This document shows positions 27,326 through 36,670 of a stretch of 64,000 bases of DNA, piece by piece (position 1 is the first letter of the stretch; each line of letters begins with the position of its first letter). The notes under the pieces were generated by a model. The model saw only the letters and a program-made list of their open reading frames with translations. It had not been told where the DNA came from and did not search any database. The position numbers and the translations under genes are program-made. This DNA comes from Inquilinus limosus DSM 16000. Its GTDB lineage: Bacteria > Pseudomonadota > Alphaproteobacteria > DSM-16000 > Inquilinaceae. The stretch covers positions 62,001-126,000 of the forward strand of contig NZ_AUHM01000002.1 in NCBI RefSeq assembly GCF_000423185.1, written 5' to 3'.

Positions 27326-28287
27326 GGGTCGATCCCATAGGCGGCCACGCTCGTGACCTGCTGGTGGAAGCGCAGCTTGCGCCAGTATTCGAGCGGGTCC
27401 TTCGGCCGGACGAAGGCGCCCGGCGGGTGGTTCAGCCAGTCGTACAGACGGGTCAGCAGGAAGCGCAGTGCGTTGCCGCGGGCCAGGATCGGCAGCGCCG
27501 CGACCTCGGCCGGTGACAGCGGCCGCTCGGCCCGGTAGCCGGACAGGAGCGCCCGCGCCTTGGTGACGTTGAAGGCGCCGTCCGGCTCGAAGCACCAGGC
27601 GTTGAGGCAGATCGACAGGTCGTAGGCCAGCATGTCGGTGCAGGCGAAGTAGAAGTCGATCAGCCCGGACAGGCGGCCGTCGCGGAAGAACACGTTGTCC
27701 GGGAACAGGTCGGCATGGATCAGCCCGACCGGCAGGTCGGTCGGCCAATGCGCCTCGAGGAAAGCAAGCTCGCGGGTGATGCCTTCGGCCAGGCCCGGCG
27801 CGACGGTGTCGGCCCGGTCGGCGCAATCCGCCACCAGCCGGCGCCAGCCATCGAGCGACAGGTTGTTCGGCCGCGTCATCGGGAAATCGGCCCCGGCCTC
27901 GTGCATCCGGGCCAGCGCCGGGCCGAGGGCCTGGCAATGCCAGGGCTGGATCCGCTTCGGCCACAGCCCGTCGAGGAAGGTGACGATCACCGCCGGCCGG
28001 CCGGCGAGGCGGCGCAGCGCCTGCCCGTCGCGGGCGGGGACCGGCTGCGGGCATTCGATGCCGCGCGCCGCCAGATGCTGCATCAGCCCGAGGAAGAAGG
28101 GCAGGTCGGCCTCGGCCACCCGCTTCTCGTAGAGGGTGAGGATATGCGGCCCGGCCGTGGTCACCAGCAGGTAGTTCGAGTTCTCGACCCCTTCGGCGAT
28201 GCCCTTGAGCGACAGGACGGAGCCGATGTCGTACTGCGCCACGAAGGCGGCGACATCCTCGTCGGTGACTTCGGTGTAGACGGCCAT
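27322..28287 (-). CDS. thrB: Homoserine kinase (ThrB, APH-like type)
   Basis: The 321-residue protein is the aminoglycoside-phosphotransferase-fold homoserine kinase used by many alpha- and gammaproteobacteria: [35 protein letters not shown] (Gly-rich loop), ILTLYEKR (ATP Lys region), [13 protein letters not shown] (Brenner-type catalytic loop) and [19 protein letters not shown] (metal Asp). It phosphorylates homoserine toward threonine. The ATG at 28287 is where the family sequence starts. It is translationally coupled to rnhA, an order common in alphaproteobacteria, where ispH often lies upstream; here ispH is about 6 kb away. Confidence 0.95.
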   Translation of the reverse strand: MAVYTEVTDEDVAAFVAQYDIGSVLSLKGIAEGVENSNYLLVTTAGPHILTLYEKRVAEADLPFFLGLMQHLAARGIECPQPVPARDGQALRRLAGRPAVIVTFLDGLWPKRIQPWHCQALGPALARMHEAGADFPMTRPNNLSLDGWRRLVADCADRADTVAPGLAEGITRELAFLEAHWPTDLPVGLIHADLFPDNVFFRDGRLSGLIDFYFACTDMLAYDLSICLNAWCFEPDGAFNVTKARALLSGYRAERPLSPAEVAALPILARGNALRFLLTRLYDWLNHPPGAFVRPKDPLEYWRKLRFHQQVTSVAAYGIDP

Positions 28288-28417
28288 GGACACCCGGTGG
28301 AAGCGGCAGCGCCCGCTTTCATAGAGCGGGAAGGGCCGGCTTGTCGAAGGGAGAGACGCGGCCGCGCCCGGCACCCCGGTGCGACCGCGTCCCGGCGATC
28401 AGGTCGGCCGCTTCCGC

Positions 28418-28744
28418 CTACCGCCCCCGCCCGCTGCCATGGCCGCCGCCGTGGTCGCCTCCACGGCCGCCACCGAACCCTCCGCCGCGGTCGTGGCCAC
28501 GCTCTCCATGGTCGGGCCCGATCTCGCCCGGATGCGTGTTGCGGTCGGCGCCGTTCTCGCCGTGATCGAAGGACGGCGCCGACGAGTCCTGAGTATCGGA
28601 CGCATCCGCCTGCGCCATCTGCGGCGGGAGCGGAGTGTGCTCGGACTGCAGTCCCGTGCGGGCGAAGGCCGGCCCGGCGGCAACCGTTCCGAGCATGAGC
28701 AGAGCCACGAACCCCGCGGGGCGGGGATGCCTGAGCAGAACCAT
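28418..28744 (-). CDS. Small secreted Gly/His-rich protein of unknown function
   Basis: The 108-residue product begins with a signal peptide (RPAGFVALLMLGTVAAGPAFA, cleavage after AFA) and is otherwise low-complexity, with Gln/Asp in the middle and a C-terminal tail of Gly, His, Arg and Asp (HDRGGGFGGGRGG, DHGGGHGSG). Such tails can bind metal ions or nucleic acids, but no family is recognised. An AGAGGA site six bases before the ATG and a stop inside clean intergenic sequence support a real gene. It faces away from the RND efflux genes. Confidence 0.6.
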   Translation of the reverse strand: MVLLRHPRPAGFVALLMLGTVAAGPAFARTGLQSEHTPLPPQMAQADASDTQDSSAPSFDHGENGADRNTHPGEIGPDHGERGHDRGGGFGGGRGGDHGGGHGSGRGR

Positions 28745-29232
28745 GACTGTTCCTCTTCGACCGTATCCGGCGTCGCCTCAGCGCGACATGCCGGATCACA
28801 TTGCGTGGTCTTCGTGAGAGTCCTGCGGAATGTCGGCGATTTGAGGTCCGCCGCGATCGCGGTGGCACCGTGCGATTCCGCACTGCAACACATGGTCAGG
28901 AATGGCGCCGGCGGAACTCCGCTTACGGCGATTTAATCAGCGGAACATCTTCAAAAAATAATCATCCAATTCTGTACTTCACAATACTGCGACATCCTGT
29001 CTCCCAATACGAATCCAGTATTGACCACTCAAAATCCGCAAAGACATCCTGAGACATACGCGCAAGAATTCAATCGGCGCGCCGGCACCGATCCACGATC
29101 AGCCCCGCCTTCCCCTCGGGACACACATCGGATCGGCCCGAGCAATCGGGAGGAAACGTCCATCCGCGGGCGTCGCAGTCATCCAGGCTGCGGCGCCCGA
29201 GCCTCTCTTGTTTGCCCGCTGGAGAGACACAG
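28745..29232. other. 488-bp intergenic region with an AT-rich core
   Basis: No convincing gene. Bases about 28930-29050 are clearly AT-richer than the surroundings (runs such as TTCAAAAAATAATCATCC and ACTTCACAATACTG), which fits a promoter region for the RND operon that starts at 29233 and for the divergent small secreted protein. I see no palindrome large enough to name as an operator. Confidence 0.5.
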
Positions 29233-30393
29233 ATGCCCCTTGTCGCCCGCCGGACGGTGCTGCGGATCGGCACCCCGATCGCTCTCGTGATGGTCTGCGC
29301 CGCCGTGCTGGCAGGCCGCGAGCTGCGCGGCGCTGCCGCCTCGGCCGCGCCCCCGGCCGCGCCGCCTCCCGCCGTGCCGGTCGAGGCCGCGGCGGCCCGG
29401 CGCAGCGACGTGCCCGTCTATCTGACCGGCCTCGGCACCGTCCAGGCGCTGAACACGGTGACGGTGAAGAGCCGGGTCGACGGTCAGCTGCAGACGGTCT
29501 CCTTCCAGGAAGGCCAGCATGTCACCGCCGGCCAGACGCTGGCGCAGATCGACCCGCGGCCGTTCCAGGCGGCGCTGGACCAGGCCAAGGCGACCAAGGC
29601 CAAGGACGAGGCGCAGCTGGCCAACGCCCAGCTCGACCTGCAGCGCTTCGAGAACCTGCACCAGTACGCGACGGCGCAGAGCGTCGACACGCAGAAGGCG
29701 CTGATCGCGCAGCTGCAGGCCCAGATCGAGGGCGACCAGGCCGCGATCGACAATGCCGCGACGCAGCTGAGCTACACCACCATCACCTCGCCGCTGAACG
29801 GCCGCACCGGCATCCGCCTGGTCGACCAGGGCAACATCATCCACGCCACCGACACCGGCGGCCTGGTGGTGATCACCCAGCTGCATCCGATCTCGGTGAT
29901 CTTCACCCTGCCGGAGGAGGACCTGCCGGACATCCAGGCAGCGATGGCCAAGGGCCCGCTCACGGTCTTCGCCGACACCCGCGGCGACGACAAGCCGCTG
30001 GACCAGGGCATGCTGCAGCTGGTCGACAACCAGATCGACCAGGCCACCGGCACGATCCGGCTGAAGGCGACCTTCCCGAACAAGGGCAACCAGCTGTGGC
30101 CCGGCCAGTTCGTCGACGTCCGGCTGCTGCTGCGGACCGAGCAGAATGTGGTCACCGTGCCCACCACCGCGATCCAGCGCGGGCCCGACGGCCTCTATGT
30201 CTACGCGGTGAAGCCGGACGCCACGGTCGAGCTGCGGCCGGTCGGCATCGGCCAGATCACCGACGGCACCGCCGTGGTCGAGACCGGCCTCGACGCCGGC
30301 ACCAGCGTCGTCACCGCCGGCCAGTACCGGCTGCAGCCGGGCACCCGGGTGCAGACCCGCGAGGCCGCCACCCCCAGCCAGCCGGGCGCCTGA
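29233..30393 (+). CDS. RND efflux membrane fusion protein (MdtA-like)
   Basis: The 386-residue periplasmic adaptor has an N-terminal membrane anchor/signal (VLRIGTPIALVMVCAAVLAG), then DVPVYLTGLGTVQALNTVTVKSRVDGQLQTV (barrel-sandwich lipoyl half), a coiled-coil hairpin (about residues 120-180, ALDQAKATKAKDEAQLANAQLDL), TITSPLNGRTGIRLVDQGN (second lipoyl half) and beta-barrel LHPISVIFTLPEEDLPDI. It links the RND pump to an outer-membrane channel. The start at 29233 follows GGAGAGAC. The pump gene follows 2 bases after the stop. No outer-membrane TolC-type gene is in the window. Confidence 0.94.
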   Translation: MPLVARRTVLRIGTPIALVMVCAAVLAGRELRGAAASAAPPAAPPPAVPVEAAAARRSDVPVYLTGLGTVQALNTVTVKSRVDGQLQTVSFQEGQHVTAGQTLAQIDPRPFQAALDQAKATKAKDEAQLANAQLDLQRFENLHQYATAQSVDTQKALIAQLQAQIEGDQAAIDNAATQLSYTTITSPLNGRTGIRLVDQGNIIHATDTGGLVVITQLHPISVIFTLPEEDLPDIQAAMAKGPLTVFADTRGDDKPLDQGMLQLVDNQIDQATGTIRLKATFPNKGNQLWPGQFVDVRLLLRTEQNVVTVPTTAIQRGPDGLYVYAVKPDATVELRPVGIGQITDGTAVVETGLDAGTSVVTAGQYRLQPGTRVQTREAATPSQPGA

Positions 30394-30395
30394 CC

Positions 30396-33300
30396 ATGAG
30401 CATCTCGGCCCCCTTCATCCGCAAGCCGATCGCCACCTCGCTGCTCATGGCCGGGGTGCTGCTGGTCGGCCTCGTCGCCTATCCGCTGCTGCCGGTGGCG
30501 CCGCTGCCGCAGGTCGACTTCCCGACCATCCAGGTCTCGGTCCAGCTGCCCGGCGCCGACCCCACCACCATGGCCTCGTCGGTGACGGCGCCGCTGGAAC
30601 GGCAGTTCGCCGAGATCCCAGGCGTGTCGCAGATGACCTCCAGCAGCACGCTCGGCAACAGCTCGATCACCCTGCAGTTCGACCTCGACCGCAACATCGA
30701 CGCGGCGGCCGGGGACGTGCAGACCGCGATCAACGCCGCGGGCGGCCAGCTGCCGAAGGACCTGCCGTCGCCGCCGACCTACCGCAAGGTCAACCCGGCC
30801 GACGCCCCGATCCTGGTGATCGCGGCCCATTCCGACACGCTGCCGCTGACCACGGTCGACGACTATGCCGAGAACGTGCTGAGCCAGAACATCAGTCAGG
30901 TGCCGGGCGTCGCCCAGGTCACCATCGGCGGCCAGCAGAAGCCGGCGGTGCGGGTGCAGGTCGATCCGCAGAAGCTGGCGGCGCTGGGCATCGGGCTGGA
31001 GGATGTGCGCGGCGTCATCGCCGACGCCACCGCCGACAGCCCAAAGGGCAGCATCGACGGCGCGACGCGGACTTTCACCATCTACGACAACGACCAGGAG
31101 CTGAAGGCGGAGCCCTGGAACGACGTCATCATCGCCTACAAGAACGGCGCGCCGGTGCGCGTCCGCGACATCGGCCAGGCGGTGGAAGGGCCGGAGAACA
31201 CCAAGCTGGCCGCCTGGGCCGGCGGCCGGCGTGCCGTGCTGCTGATCGTGTTCAAGCAGCCCGGCGCCAACGTCATCGACGTGGTCGACCATGTCAAATC
31301 GCTGCTGCCGCAGCTGCAGGCGGCGATCCCGCCGGCGGTCAAGGTCGACATCCTGAGCGACCGCACCACCACGATCCGCGCCTCGGTCGCCGACGTGCAG
31401 TTCACGCTGGCGCTGACCATCGCCCTGGTGGTGATGGTGATCTTCGTGTTCCTGCGCAACTTCTGGGCCACGGCGATCCCGAGCGTGACCGTGCCGCTGG
31501 CGCTGGTCGGCACCTTCGCGCTGATGTACGCGTTCGGCTACAGCCTGGACAACCTGTCGCTGATGGGCCTCAGCATCGCGGTCGGTTTCGTCGTCGACGA
31601 CGCCATCGTCATGCTGGAGAACATCCACCGCCACATCGAGGAGGGGCTGTCGCCGGTGCAGGCGGCGCTGAAAGGCGCCGGCGAGATCGGCTTCACCATC
31701 TTCTCCATCAGCCTGTCGCTGGTCGCCGTGTTCATCCCGCTGCTGCTGATGGGCGGCATCGTCGGCCGGGTGTTCCGCGAATTCGCCATCACGGTGACGA
31801 TGACCATCCTGGTCTCGGCGATCGTCTCGCTGACCCTGACCCCGGTGATGTGCTCGAAGTTCATGAAGCATGACACCGGCAGGCACGGGCGCCTCTACCG
31901 GCTGTCGGAGCGGGGCTTCGACCTGCTGCTGGCGGGCTACCGCCGGTCGCTCGACGTCGCGCTGAAGCACCGCCGCGTCACGCTGGCGGTCTTCCTCGCG
32001 ACCATCGCCGTCACCGCCTACCTCTTCGTCATCATCCCGAAGGGCTTCTTCCCGCAGCAGGACACCGGCCTGATCCTCGGCACCTCGGAGGCGGCGCAGG
32101 ACATCTCCTTCGCCGAGATGAGCCGCAAGCAGGAGGAGCTGGGCAGGATCGTCGCCGCCGACCCGGATGTCGCCACCGTCGCCATGGCGCTGGGCGCCGG
32201 CGGCGGGCAGACGCTGAACAACGGCCGCCTGTTCATCACCCTGAAGCCGCGCGACGAACGCCAGGCCTCGGCCAGCGAAATCATCGACCGGCTGCGGCCG
32301 CTTCTGGCCAAGGTCGAAGGCGCGGCGCTGTTCCTGCAGCCGGCCCAGGACATCAACATCGGCGGCCGGCCGACCCGGACGCTGTACCAGTACACGCTGC
32401 AGGACGCGAATATCGACGAGCTGAACCAGTGGGCGCCCAAGGTCTACGACAAGCTGCGGACGCTGCCGCAGCTGCGCGACGTCGCCACCGACGAGCAGAC
32501 CGGCGGCACCACCCTGACGCTGGACATCGACCGCGACGCCGCCGCCCGTTACGGCATCCAGCCGCAGCTGATCGACGACACCCTCTACGACGCCTTCGGC
32601 CAGCGCCAGGTGGCGCAGTACTTCACCCAGGTGAACAGCTACCATGTGGTGATGGAGGTGCTGCCCCAGCTGCAGGACAAGCCCTCGGCGATCGAGCGGA
32701 TCTACATCAAGTCGCCGCTGACCGGGGAGCAGGTGCCGATCAGCGCCCTGGCGCACTGGACCACCCGGCCGACCGCCTTCCTGTCGATCAACCACCAGGG
32801 CCAGTTCCCGGCGGTGACGCTGAGCTTCAACCTGGCGCCGGGCGTGGCGCTGGGCGACACGGTGACGGCGATCCAGCAGGCCGAGCGGGAGATGGGGGTG
32901 CCGGCTTCGCTGACCGGCACCTTCCAGGGCAACGCCCAGGCCTTCCAGTCCTCGCTGGCCAGCGAGCCCTATCTGGTCGCGGCCGCGCTGATCGTCATCT
33001 ACATCATCCTCGGCGTGCTGTATGAGAGCTACATCCACCCGCTGACGATCCTGTCGACCCTGCCCTCGGCCGGCGCCGGCGCCCTCGTCATGCTGATGCT
33101 GTTCGGCTTCGACTTCAGCGTCATCGCGCTGATCGGCGTCATCCTCTTGATCGGCATCGTCAAGAAGAACGGCATCATGATGGTCGACTTCGCCATCCAG
33201 GCGGAGCGCGACCAGGGGCTGACGCCGTTCGAGGCGATCCGCCAGGCCTGCCTGCTGCGCTTCCGCCCGATCATGATGACGACGATGGCGGCGCTGCTGG

Positions 33301-33530
33301 GTGGGCTGCCGCTGATGCTGGGCTCCGGCACCGGGTCGGAGCTGCGGCAGCCGCTGGGCTACGCCATGGTCGGCGGCCTGCTGCTGAGCCAGGCCCTGAC
33401 CCTGTACACGACGCCGGTCGTCTACCTGTATCTCGACAAGCTCAGGGTGTGGCTGGCCAGCCGCCGCAAGCAGGACGGCGCGATGCCGCCGCACCTGGCC
33501 GCCGAGGCCGCGCCGTCGGCGGGGGAGTGA
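30396..33530 (+). CDS. RND multidrug efflux permease (MdtB/MdtC-like)
   Basis: The 1044-residue inner-membrane pump has the RND plan: helix 1 at SISAPFIRKPIATSLLMAGVLLVG, two large periplasmic loops, and helices 2-6 and 8-12. Diagnostic segments are PLLPVAPLPQVDFPTIQVSVQLPGADP, GLSIAVGFVVDDAIVMLENIHRHIEEG (with the proton-relay Asp pair) and GVILLIGIVKKNGIMMVDFAI (relay Lys). PQQDTGLILG near residue 555 is typical of the MdtB/MdtC group. It works as a trimer with the preceding fusion protein. Some family members need a second permease; none is encoded here. Confidence 0.96.
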   Translation: MSISAPFIRKPIATSLLMAGVLLVGLVAYPLLPVAPLPQVDFPTIQVSVQLPGADPTTMASSVTAPLERQFAEIPGVSQMTSSSTLGNSSITLQFDLDRNIDAAAGDVQTAINAAGGQLPKDLPSPPTYRKVNPADAPILVIAAHSDTLPLTTVDDYAENVLSQNISQVPGVAQVTIGGQQKPAVRVQVDPQKLAALGIGLEDVRGVIADATADSPKGSIDGATRTFTIYDNDQELKAEPWNDVIIAYKNGAPVRVRDIGQAVEGPENTKLAAWAGGRRAVLLIVFKQPGANVIDVVDHVKSLLPQLQAAIPPAVKVDILSDRTTTIRASVADVQFTLALTIALVVMVIFVFLRNFWATAIPSVTVPLALVGTFALMYAFGYSLDNLSLMGLSIAVGFVVDDAIVMLENIHRHIEEGLSPVQAALKGAGEIGFTIFSISLSLVAVFIPLLLMGGIVGRVFREFAITVTMTILVSAIVSLTLTPVMCSKFMKHDTGRHGRLYRLSERGFDLLLAGYRRSLDVALKHRRVTLAVFLATIAVTAYLFVIIPKGFFPQQDTGLILGTSEAAQDISFAEMSRKQEELGRIVAADPDVATVAMALGAGGGQTLNNGRLFITLKPRDERQASASEIIDRLRPLLAKVEGAALFLQPAQDINIGGRPTRTLYQYTLQDANIDELNQWAPKVYDKLRTLPQLRDVATDEQTGGTTLTLDIDRDAAARYGIQPQLIDDTLYDAFGQRQVAQYFTQVNSYHVVMEVLPQLQDKPSAIERIYIKSPLTGEQVPISALAHWTTRPTAFLSINHQGQFPAVTLSFNLAPGVALGDTVTAIQQAEREMGVPASLTGTFQGNAQAFQSSLASEPYLVAAALIVIYIILGVLYESYIHPLTILSTLPSAGAGALVMLMLFGFDFSVIALIGVILLIGIVKKNGIMMVDFAIQAERDQGLTPFEAIRQACLLRFRPIMMTTMAALLGGLPLMLGSGTGSELRQPLGYAMVGGLLLSQALTLYTTPVVYLYLDKLRVWLASRRKQDGAMPPHLAAEAAPSAGE

Positions 33531-33536
33531 GCCGCG

Positions 33537-34601
33537 TCACCCTTTCGGCGGATAGGCGTGACGGGCGCCGTTCGGGTCCTCGACGGTCCAGCCTTCGGCG
33601 TCGGAGCCGGCGAGGTAGTCGGGCCCGATCGGCACCTTGCCGCGGCCGCCGGGGATGTCGAGGACATAAGTCGGCTGGGCCAGGCCCGAGAGCCGGCCGC
33701 GCAGCGCCTTCATGATCCGCCGCCCGTCCTCGATCCCGGTGCGGAACTGCGCCGTGCCGGGGGCGAGGTCGCCATGATGCAGGTAGTAAGGCTTGATCCG
33801 CAGCCGCACGAAGTCGCGGAACAGCTGCTCCAGCACCGCCGGATCGTCGTTGACGCCGCGCAGCAGCACGGTCTGGGACACCAGCGCCACGCCGGCATCG
33901 GCCAGGCGCCGGATCGCGTCCCGCGCCGCGGGCGTCAGCTCGCGCGGATGGTTGCTGTGGATGGCGAGCCAGACGGCGCTGTCCTGCGCCTTGAGGCCCG
34001 CCACCAGCTCCGGCGTCACCCGCTCCGGCTCCACCACCGGCACCCGGCTGTGCAGCCGGACCACGCCGAGATGCGGGACGGCGTCGAGTCGGGCCACCAC
34101 CTCGGCCAGGCGGCGCGGCGCCAGCATCAGCGGGTCGCCGCCGGTCAGGATCGCCTCCCACACCTGCGGCCGGGCGCGGATGTAGTCGATCGCGGCCGCG
34201 AGATCGGCCTCGCCCATCGCCTCGCCCCCCGGCCCGACCATCTCGCGCCGGAAGCAGAAGCGGCAATAGACCGGGCAGGCGTGCAGCAGCTTCAGCAGCA
34301 CCCGGTCCGGATAGCGGTGGACAAGGCCCGGGATCGGGCTGTGCGCGCCGTCACCGATCGGGTCGACCAGCTCCTCCGGCCGCGTCTCCAGCTCCGCCGC
34401 GCCGGGCACGAACTGGCGCGCGATCGGGTCGGCCGGATCGGCCGGATCGACCAGATCCGCCATCGCCGGGGTGACCGCGACGGCGTAGCGCGACGCGACG
34501 GCGCGCAGCTCGTCGAGCCGCTCGGGGCCTGCCAGGCCCGCCTCGACCAATGCCTCGGGGGTCCGCAGGCGCTGCGGACTGAGGTGTCCGTCTCTCGGCA
34601 T
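33537..34601 (-). CDS. KamA/EpmB-family radical SAM protein
   Basis: The 354-residue protein is a lysine 2,3-aminomutase-type enzyme that uses radical SAM and PLP chemistry. The cluster motif CxxxCxxC is C109-C113-C116 (ACPVYCRFCFRREM), followed by ILTGGDPLML, RLHSRVPVVEPERVT and KPYYLHHGDLAPGTAQFR (PLP/substrate region). The length is close to E. coli EpmB (342), which makes beta-lysine for elongation factor P, and well short of clostridial lysine aminomutases. No efp or epmA gene lies nearby, so the role remains open. It follows ispH after 4 bases on the same strand. Confidence 0.9.
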   Translation of the reverse strand: MPRDGHLSPQRLRTPEALVEAGLAGPERLDELRAVASRYAVAVTPAMADLVDPADPADPIARQFVPGAAELETRPEELVDPIGDGAHSPIPGLVHRYPDRVLLKLLHACPVYCRFCFRREMVGPGGEAMGEADLAAAIDYIRARPQVWEAILTGGDPLMLAPRRLAEVVARLDAVPHLGVVRLHSRVPVVEPERVTPELVAGLKAQDSAVWLAIHSNHPRELTPAARDAIRRLADAGVALVSQTVLLRGVNDDPAVLEQLFRDFVRLRIKPYYLHHGDLAPGTAQFRTGIEDGRRIMKALRGRLSGLAQPTYVLDIPGGRGKVPIGPDYLAGSDAEGWTVEDPNGARHAYPPKG

Positions 34602-34605
34602 GATC

Positions 34606-35592
34606 TCAGACCGCGTTCAGCTCGCGCGGCAGCTTGAAGGTGATGGTCTCGACAGTCACCGGCTCCGACTGGATGGTGACGGCGTAGCGCTCGTGCAGCG
34701 CCTTCATCACCTCCTCGACCAGCACCTCGGGCGCCGAAGCGCCGGCGGTGATGCCGAGGGTGGAGATGCCGTCGAACCAGGACCAGTCGAGCTCCGCGGC
34801 GCGCTGCACCAGCATCGCCTTGGCGCAGCCGGCGCGGCGCGCCACCTCGACCAGCCGCACGGAATTCGAGGAGTTCGGGGCGCCGATCACCAGCACCGCG
34901 TCGCAATGCGGGGCGATCAGCTTGATCGCCTCCTGCCGGTTGGTGGTGGCGTAGCAGATGTCCTGCTTGTTCGGCGCCGAGATGGTGGGGAACTTCGCCT
35001 TCAACGCGTCGACGATCTCGACCGTGTCGTCGAGCGACAGCGTCGTCTGGGTGGCGAAGGCGAGGTTGTCAGGGTCTTCGACCTCCAGCGCCGCCACATC
35101 CTCCACCGACTCGACCAGCCGCACCGCGCCCGGCGGCAGCTGGCCCATGGTGCCGATCACCTCCGGGTGGCCGGCATGGCCGATCAGAATCACGGTGTGG
35201 CCGGTGCGGTGGTGCCGTTCGGCCTCGCGGTGCACCTTGCTGACCAGCGGGCAGGTGGCGTCGAGATACAGCAGCTTGCGCCGCTCCGCTTCCGCCGGCA
35301 CCGATTTCGGCACGCCATGGGCGGAGAACACGACCGGTGCATCGTCCGGCACCTCGTCCAGCTCCTCGACGAAGATCGCGCCCTTGGCCTCCAACGCCTC
35401 GACCACGAAGCGGTTGTGCACGATCTCGTGCCGGACATAAACGGGGGCGCCGTACTTCTCGATCGCGCGCTCGACGATCTGGATCGCGCGGTCGACGCCG
35501 GCGCAGAACCCGCGCGGCGAGGCCAGCATCACCGTCAAGGGCGGCCGCGCGTCCCGCGTGCCCGCGCCTGCGCTTGTGCCAGCCTGTGCCAT
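34606..35592 (-). CDS. ispH: 4-hydroxy-3-methylbut-2-enyl diphosphate reductase
   Basis: The 328-residue [Fe-S] protein catalyses the last step of the MEP isoprenoid pathway, giving IPP and DMAPP. The three cluster Cys are in [11 protein letters not shown] (C30), [12 protein letters not shown] and [14 protein letters not shown]; other marks are [43 protein letters not shown] and [15 protein letters not shown]. The first 18 residues are Ala/Gly-rich and dispensable-looking. The kamA-type gene is downstream in the same orientation; a lipoprotein gene is divergent upstream. Confidence 0.97.
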   Translation of the reverse strand: MAQAGTSAGAGTRDARPPLTVMLASPRGFCAGVDRAIQIVERAIEKYGAPVYVRHEIVHNRFVVEALEAKGAIFVEELDEVPDDAPVVFSAHGVPKSVPAEAERRKLLYLDATCPLVSKVHREAERHHRTGHTVILIGHAGHPEVIGTMGQLPPGAVRLVESVEDVAALEVEDPDNLAFATQTTLSLDDTVEIVDALKAKFPTISAPNKQDICYATTNRQEAIKLIAPHCDAVLVIGAPNSSNSVRLVEVARRAGCAKAMLVQRAAELDWSWFDGISTLGITAGASAPEVLVEEVMKALHERYAVTIQSEPVTVETITFKLPRELNAV

Positions 35593-35630
35593 TTCCTATG
35601 GTCCTGAACCCGTTGTTGAAGGAGAGGGCG

Positions 35631-36332
35631 ATGCCCGCCGAACTGTTGCGCCGCGACCCTAATATAGGTGCTCTCTCAAAAAAAGCGCGGTACGGCGTCT
35701 CAGGGCGACTCCGGTCCGGGGGCTCCGTCCTCCTGCTGCTCGGCCTAGCAGCCTGCGGTGGCGACAATGCGGCGCAGCAGGCCGGGCTGCGCTGCCCGCA
35801 GATCGTCATTCCGCAGGATGCCGCGGTCTATGACCTGGTGCGCAACAACAGCACCAACCCGAAGGATGTGCTGGTCGAGGCCCGGATCACCAACACCCGG
35901 GGCGACTGCACCTATGGCGACAACGCCGTGACCATGAACGTCAATGTCGAGTTCACCGCCTGGCGCGGCCCGGCCGCCTGGCTGGAGAAGGACGTCCCGG
36001 TCCAGTACTTCGTCGCCGTCACCGACGCCCAGGACCGGATCCTGAACAAGGCCAACTTCGACGTGAAGATCCCCGTGCCGCGGCTGCAGGTCACCCCGCG
36101 CGAGACCATCCAGGAGCCGCTGGAGCAGGTGATCCCCGTCTCCAGCCCGGCGGAGGGCGGCTCGTACAAGGTCATGATCGGCTTCCAGCTGACGCCGCAG
36201 CAGCTCGAGTTCAACAAGCATCGCAACGACCCGCGGACGCCCGGCGCCGCCGCCCAGGCCGCCGGCCGCCGCACCATCGCCCCGGTGGTGCCCGACCCGC
36301 GCGACCCGAGCACGAGCGGCCCGCCGCAATGA
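35631..36332 (+). CDS. Putative lipoprotein of unknown function
   Basis: The 233-residue product has a basic N-terminus of about 30 residues, then a hydrophobic segment ending in the lipobox LGLAACGG (lipidated Cys about residue 42), and a globular body with two more Cys (RCPQIVI and GDCTYG) likely joined by a disulfide. Residues about 70-190 look like a beta-sandwich (VLVEARITNTRGDC, NVNVEFTAWRG, PVQYFVAVTDAQDRIL); the C-terminus is Pro/Arg rich. AAGGAGAGGGCG precedes the ATG. The family is a conserved alphaproteobacterial hypothetical as far as I can tell; no function is evident. Divergent from ispH. Confidence 0.85.
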   Translation: MPAELLRRDPNIGALSKKARYGVSGRLRSGGSVLLLLGLAACGGDNAAQQAGLRCPQIVIPQDAAVYDLVRNNSTNPKDVLVEARITNTRGDCTYGDNAVTMNVNVEFTAWRGPAAWLEKDVPVQYFVAVTDAQDRILNKANFDVKIPVPRLQVTPRETIQEPLEQVIPVSSPAEGGSYKVMIGFQLTPQQLEFNKHRNDPRTPGAAAQAAGRRTIAPVVPDPRDPSTSGPPQ

Positions 36333-36421
36333 CGAGTGACGGAAGCAGGCCCGTAGTCGTCGCGGATTGACTTTTTCGGCGCGACGGACGAGTGTCCGCC
36401 TGCGCATTGATACGGCCTACG

Positions 36422-36614
36422 ACCCTGGCGGGAGAGACCGGAACCGCATGACCGCGGGACCGGCGCCGAAGGAGCAAACGCCCCGGAAACTCTCAGGCCA
36501 AAGGACCGTCAGGGTAAGGCACTCTGGAGAGCAGGCAGCGGCGCGCGCCGCAGCCTCACCGATGGGGTAAGCCGGACAGAGTTCCCGGCGATTCTCTCAG
36601 GTCCCAGACAGAGG
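36422..36614 (+). ncRNA. Tandem glycine riboswitch
   Basis: Two glycine aptamers in a row. Aptamer 1 (about 36422-36515) has P1 arms ACCCTG and CAGGGT, GGGAGAGACC, GCGCCGAAGGAGCAAACGCC and CGGAAACTCTCAGGCCAAAG. Aptamer 2 (about 36521-36614) has CTCTGGAGAGCAGGCAGCG, CACCGATGGGGTAAGC and GATTCTCTCAGGTCCCAGAC. The conserved joiner A-A-GG-C links them. This is the classic leader of gcv operons, which switches on glycine cleavage when glycine is abundant, and it lies 57 bases before the gcvT start. Direct recognition of conserved bases makes this one of the surest calls here. Confidence 0.95.
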
Positions 36615-36670
36615 GGGTGGCGCGCGAGGATGGCCTCGCACGCCCACCTTTTGTCGAGAGGACCGGACCC

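Noticed and set aside
30201-33494. A 1097-codon frame antisense to the RND pump
   Set aside because: The product is rich in Arg, Gln, Asp and His repeats typical of shadows of GC-rich genes, and the sense strand encodes an unmistakable RND pump.
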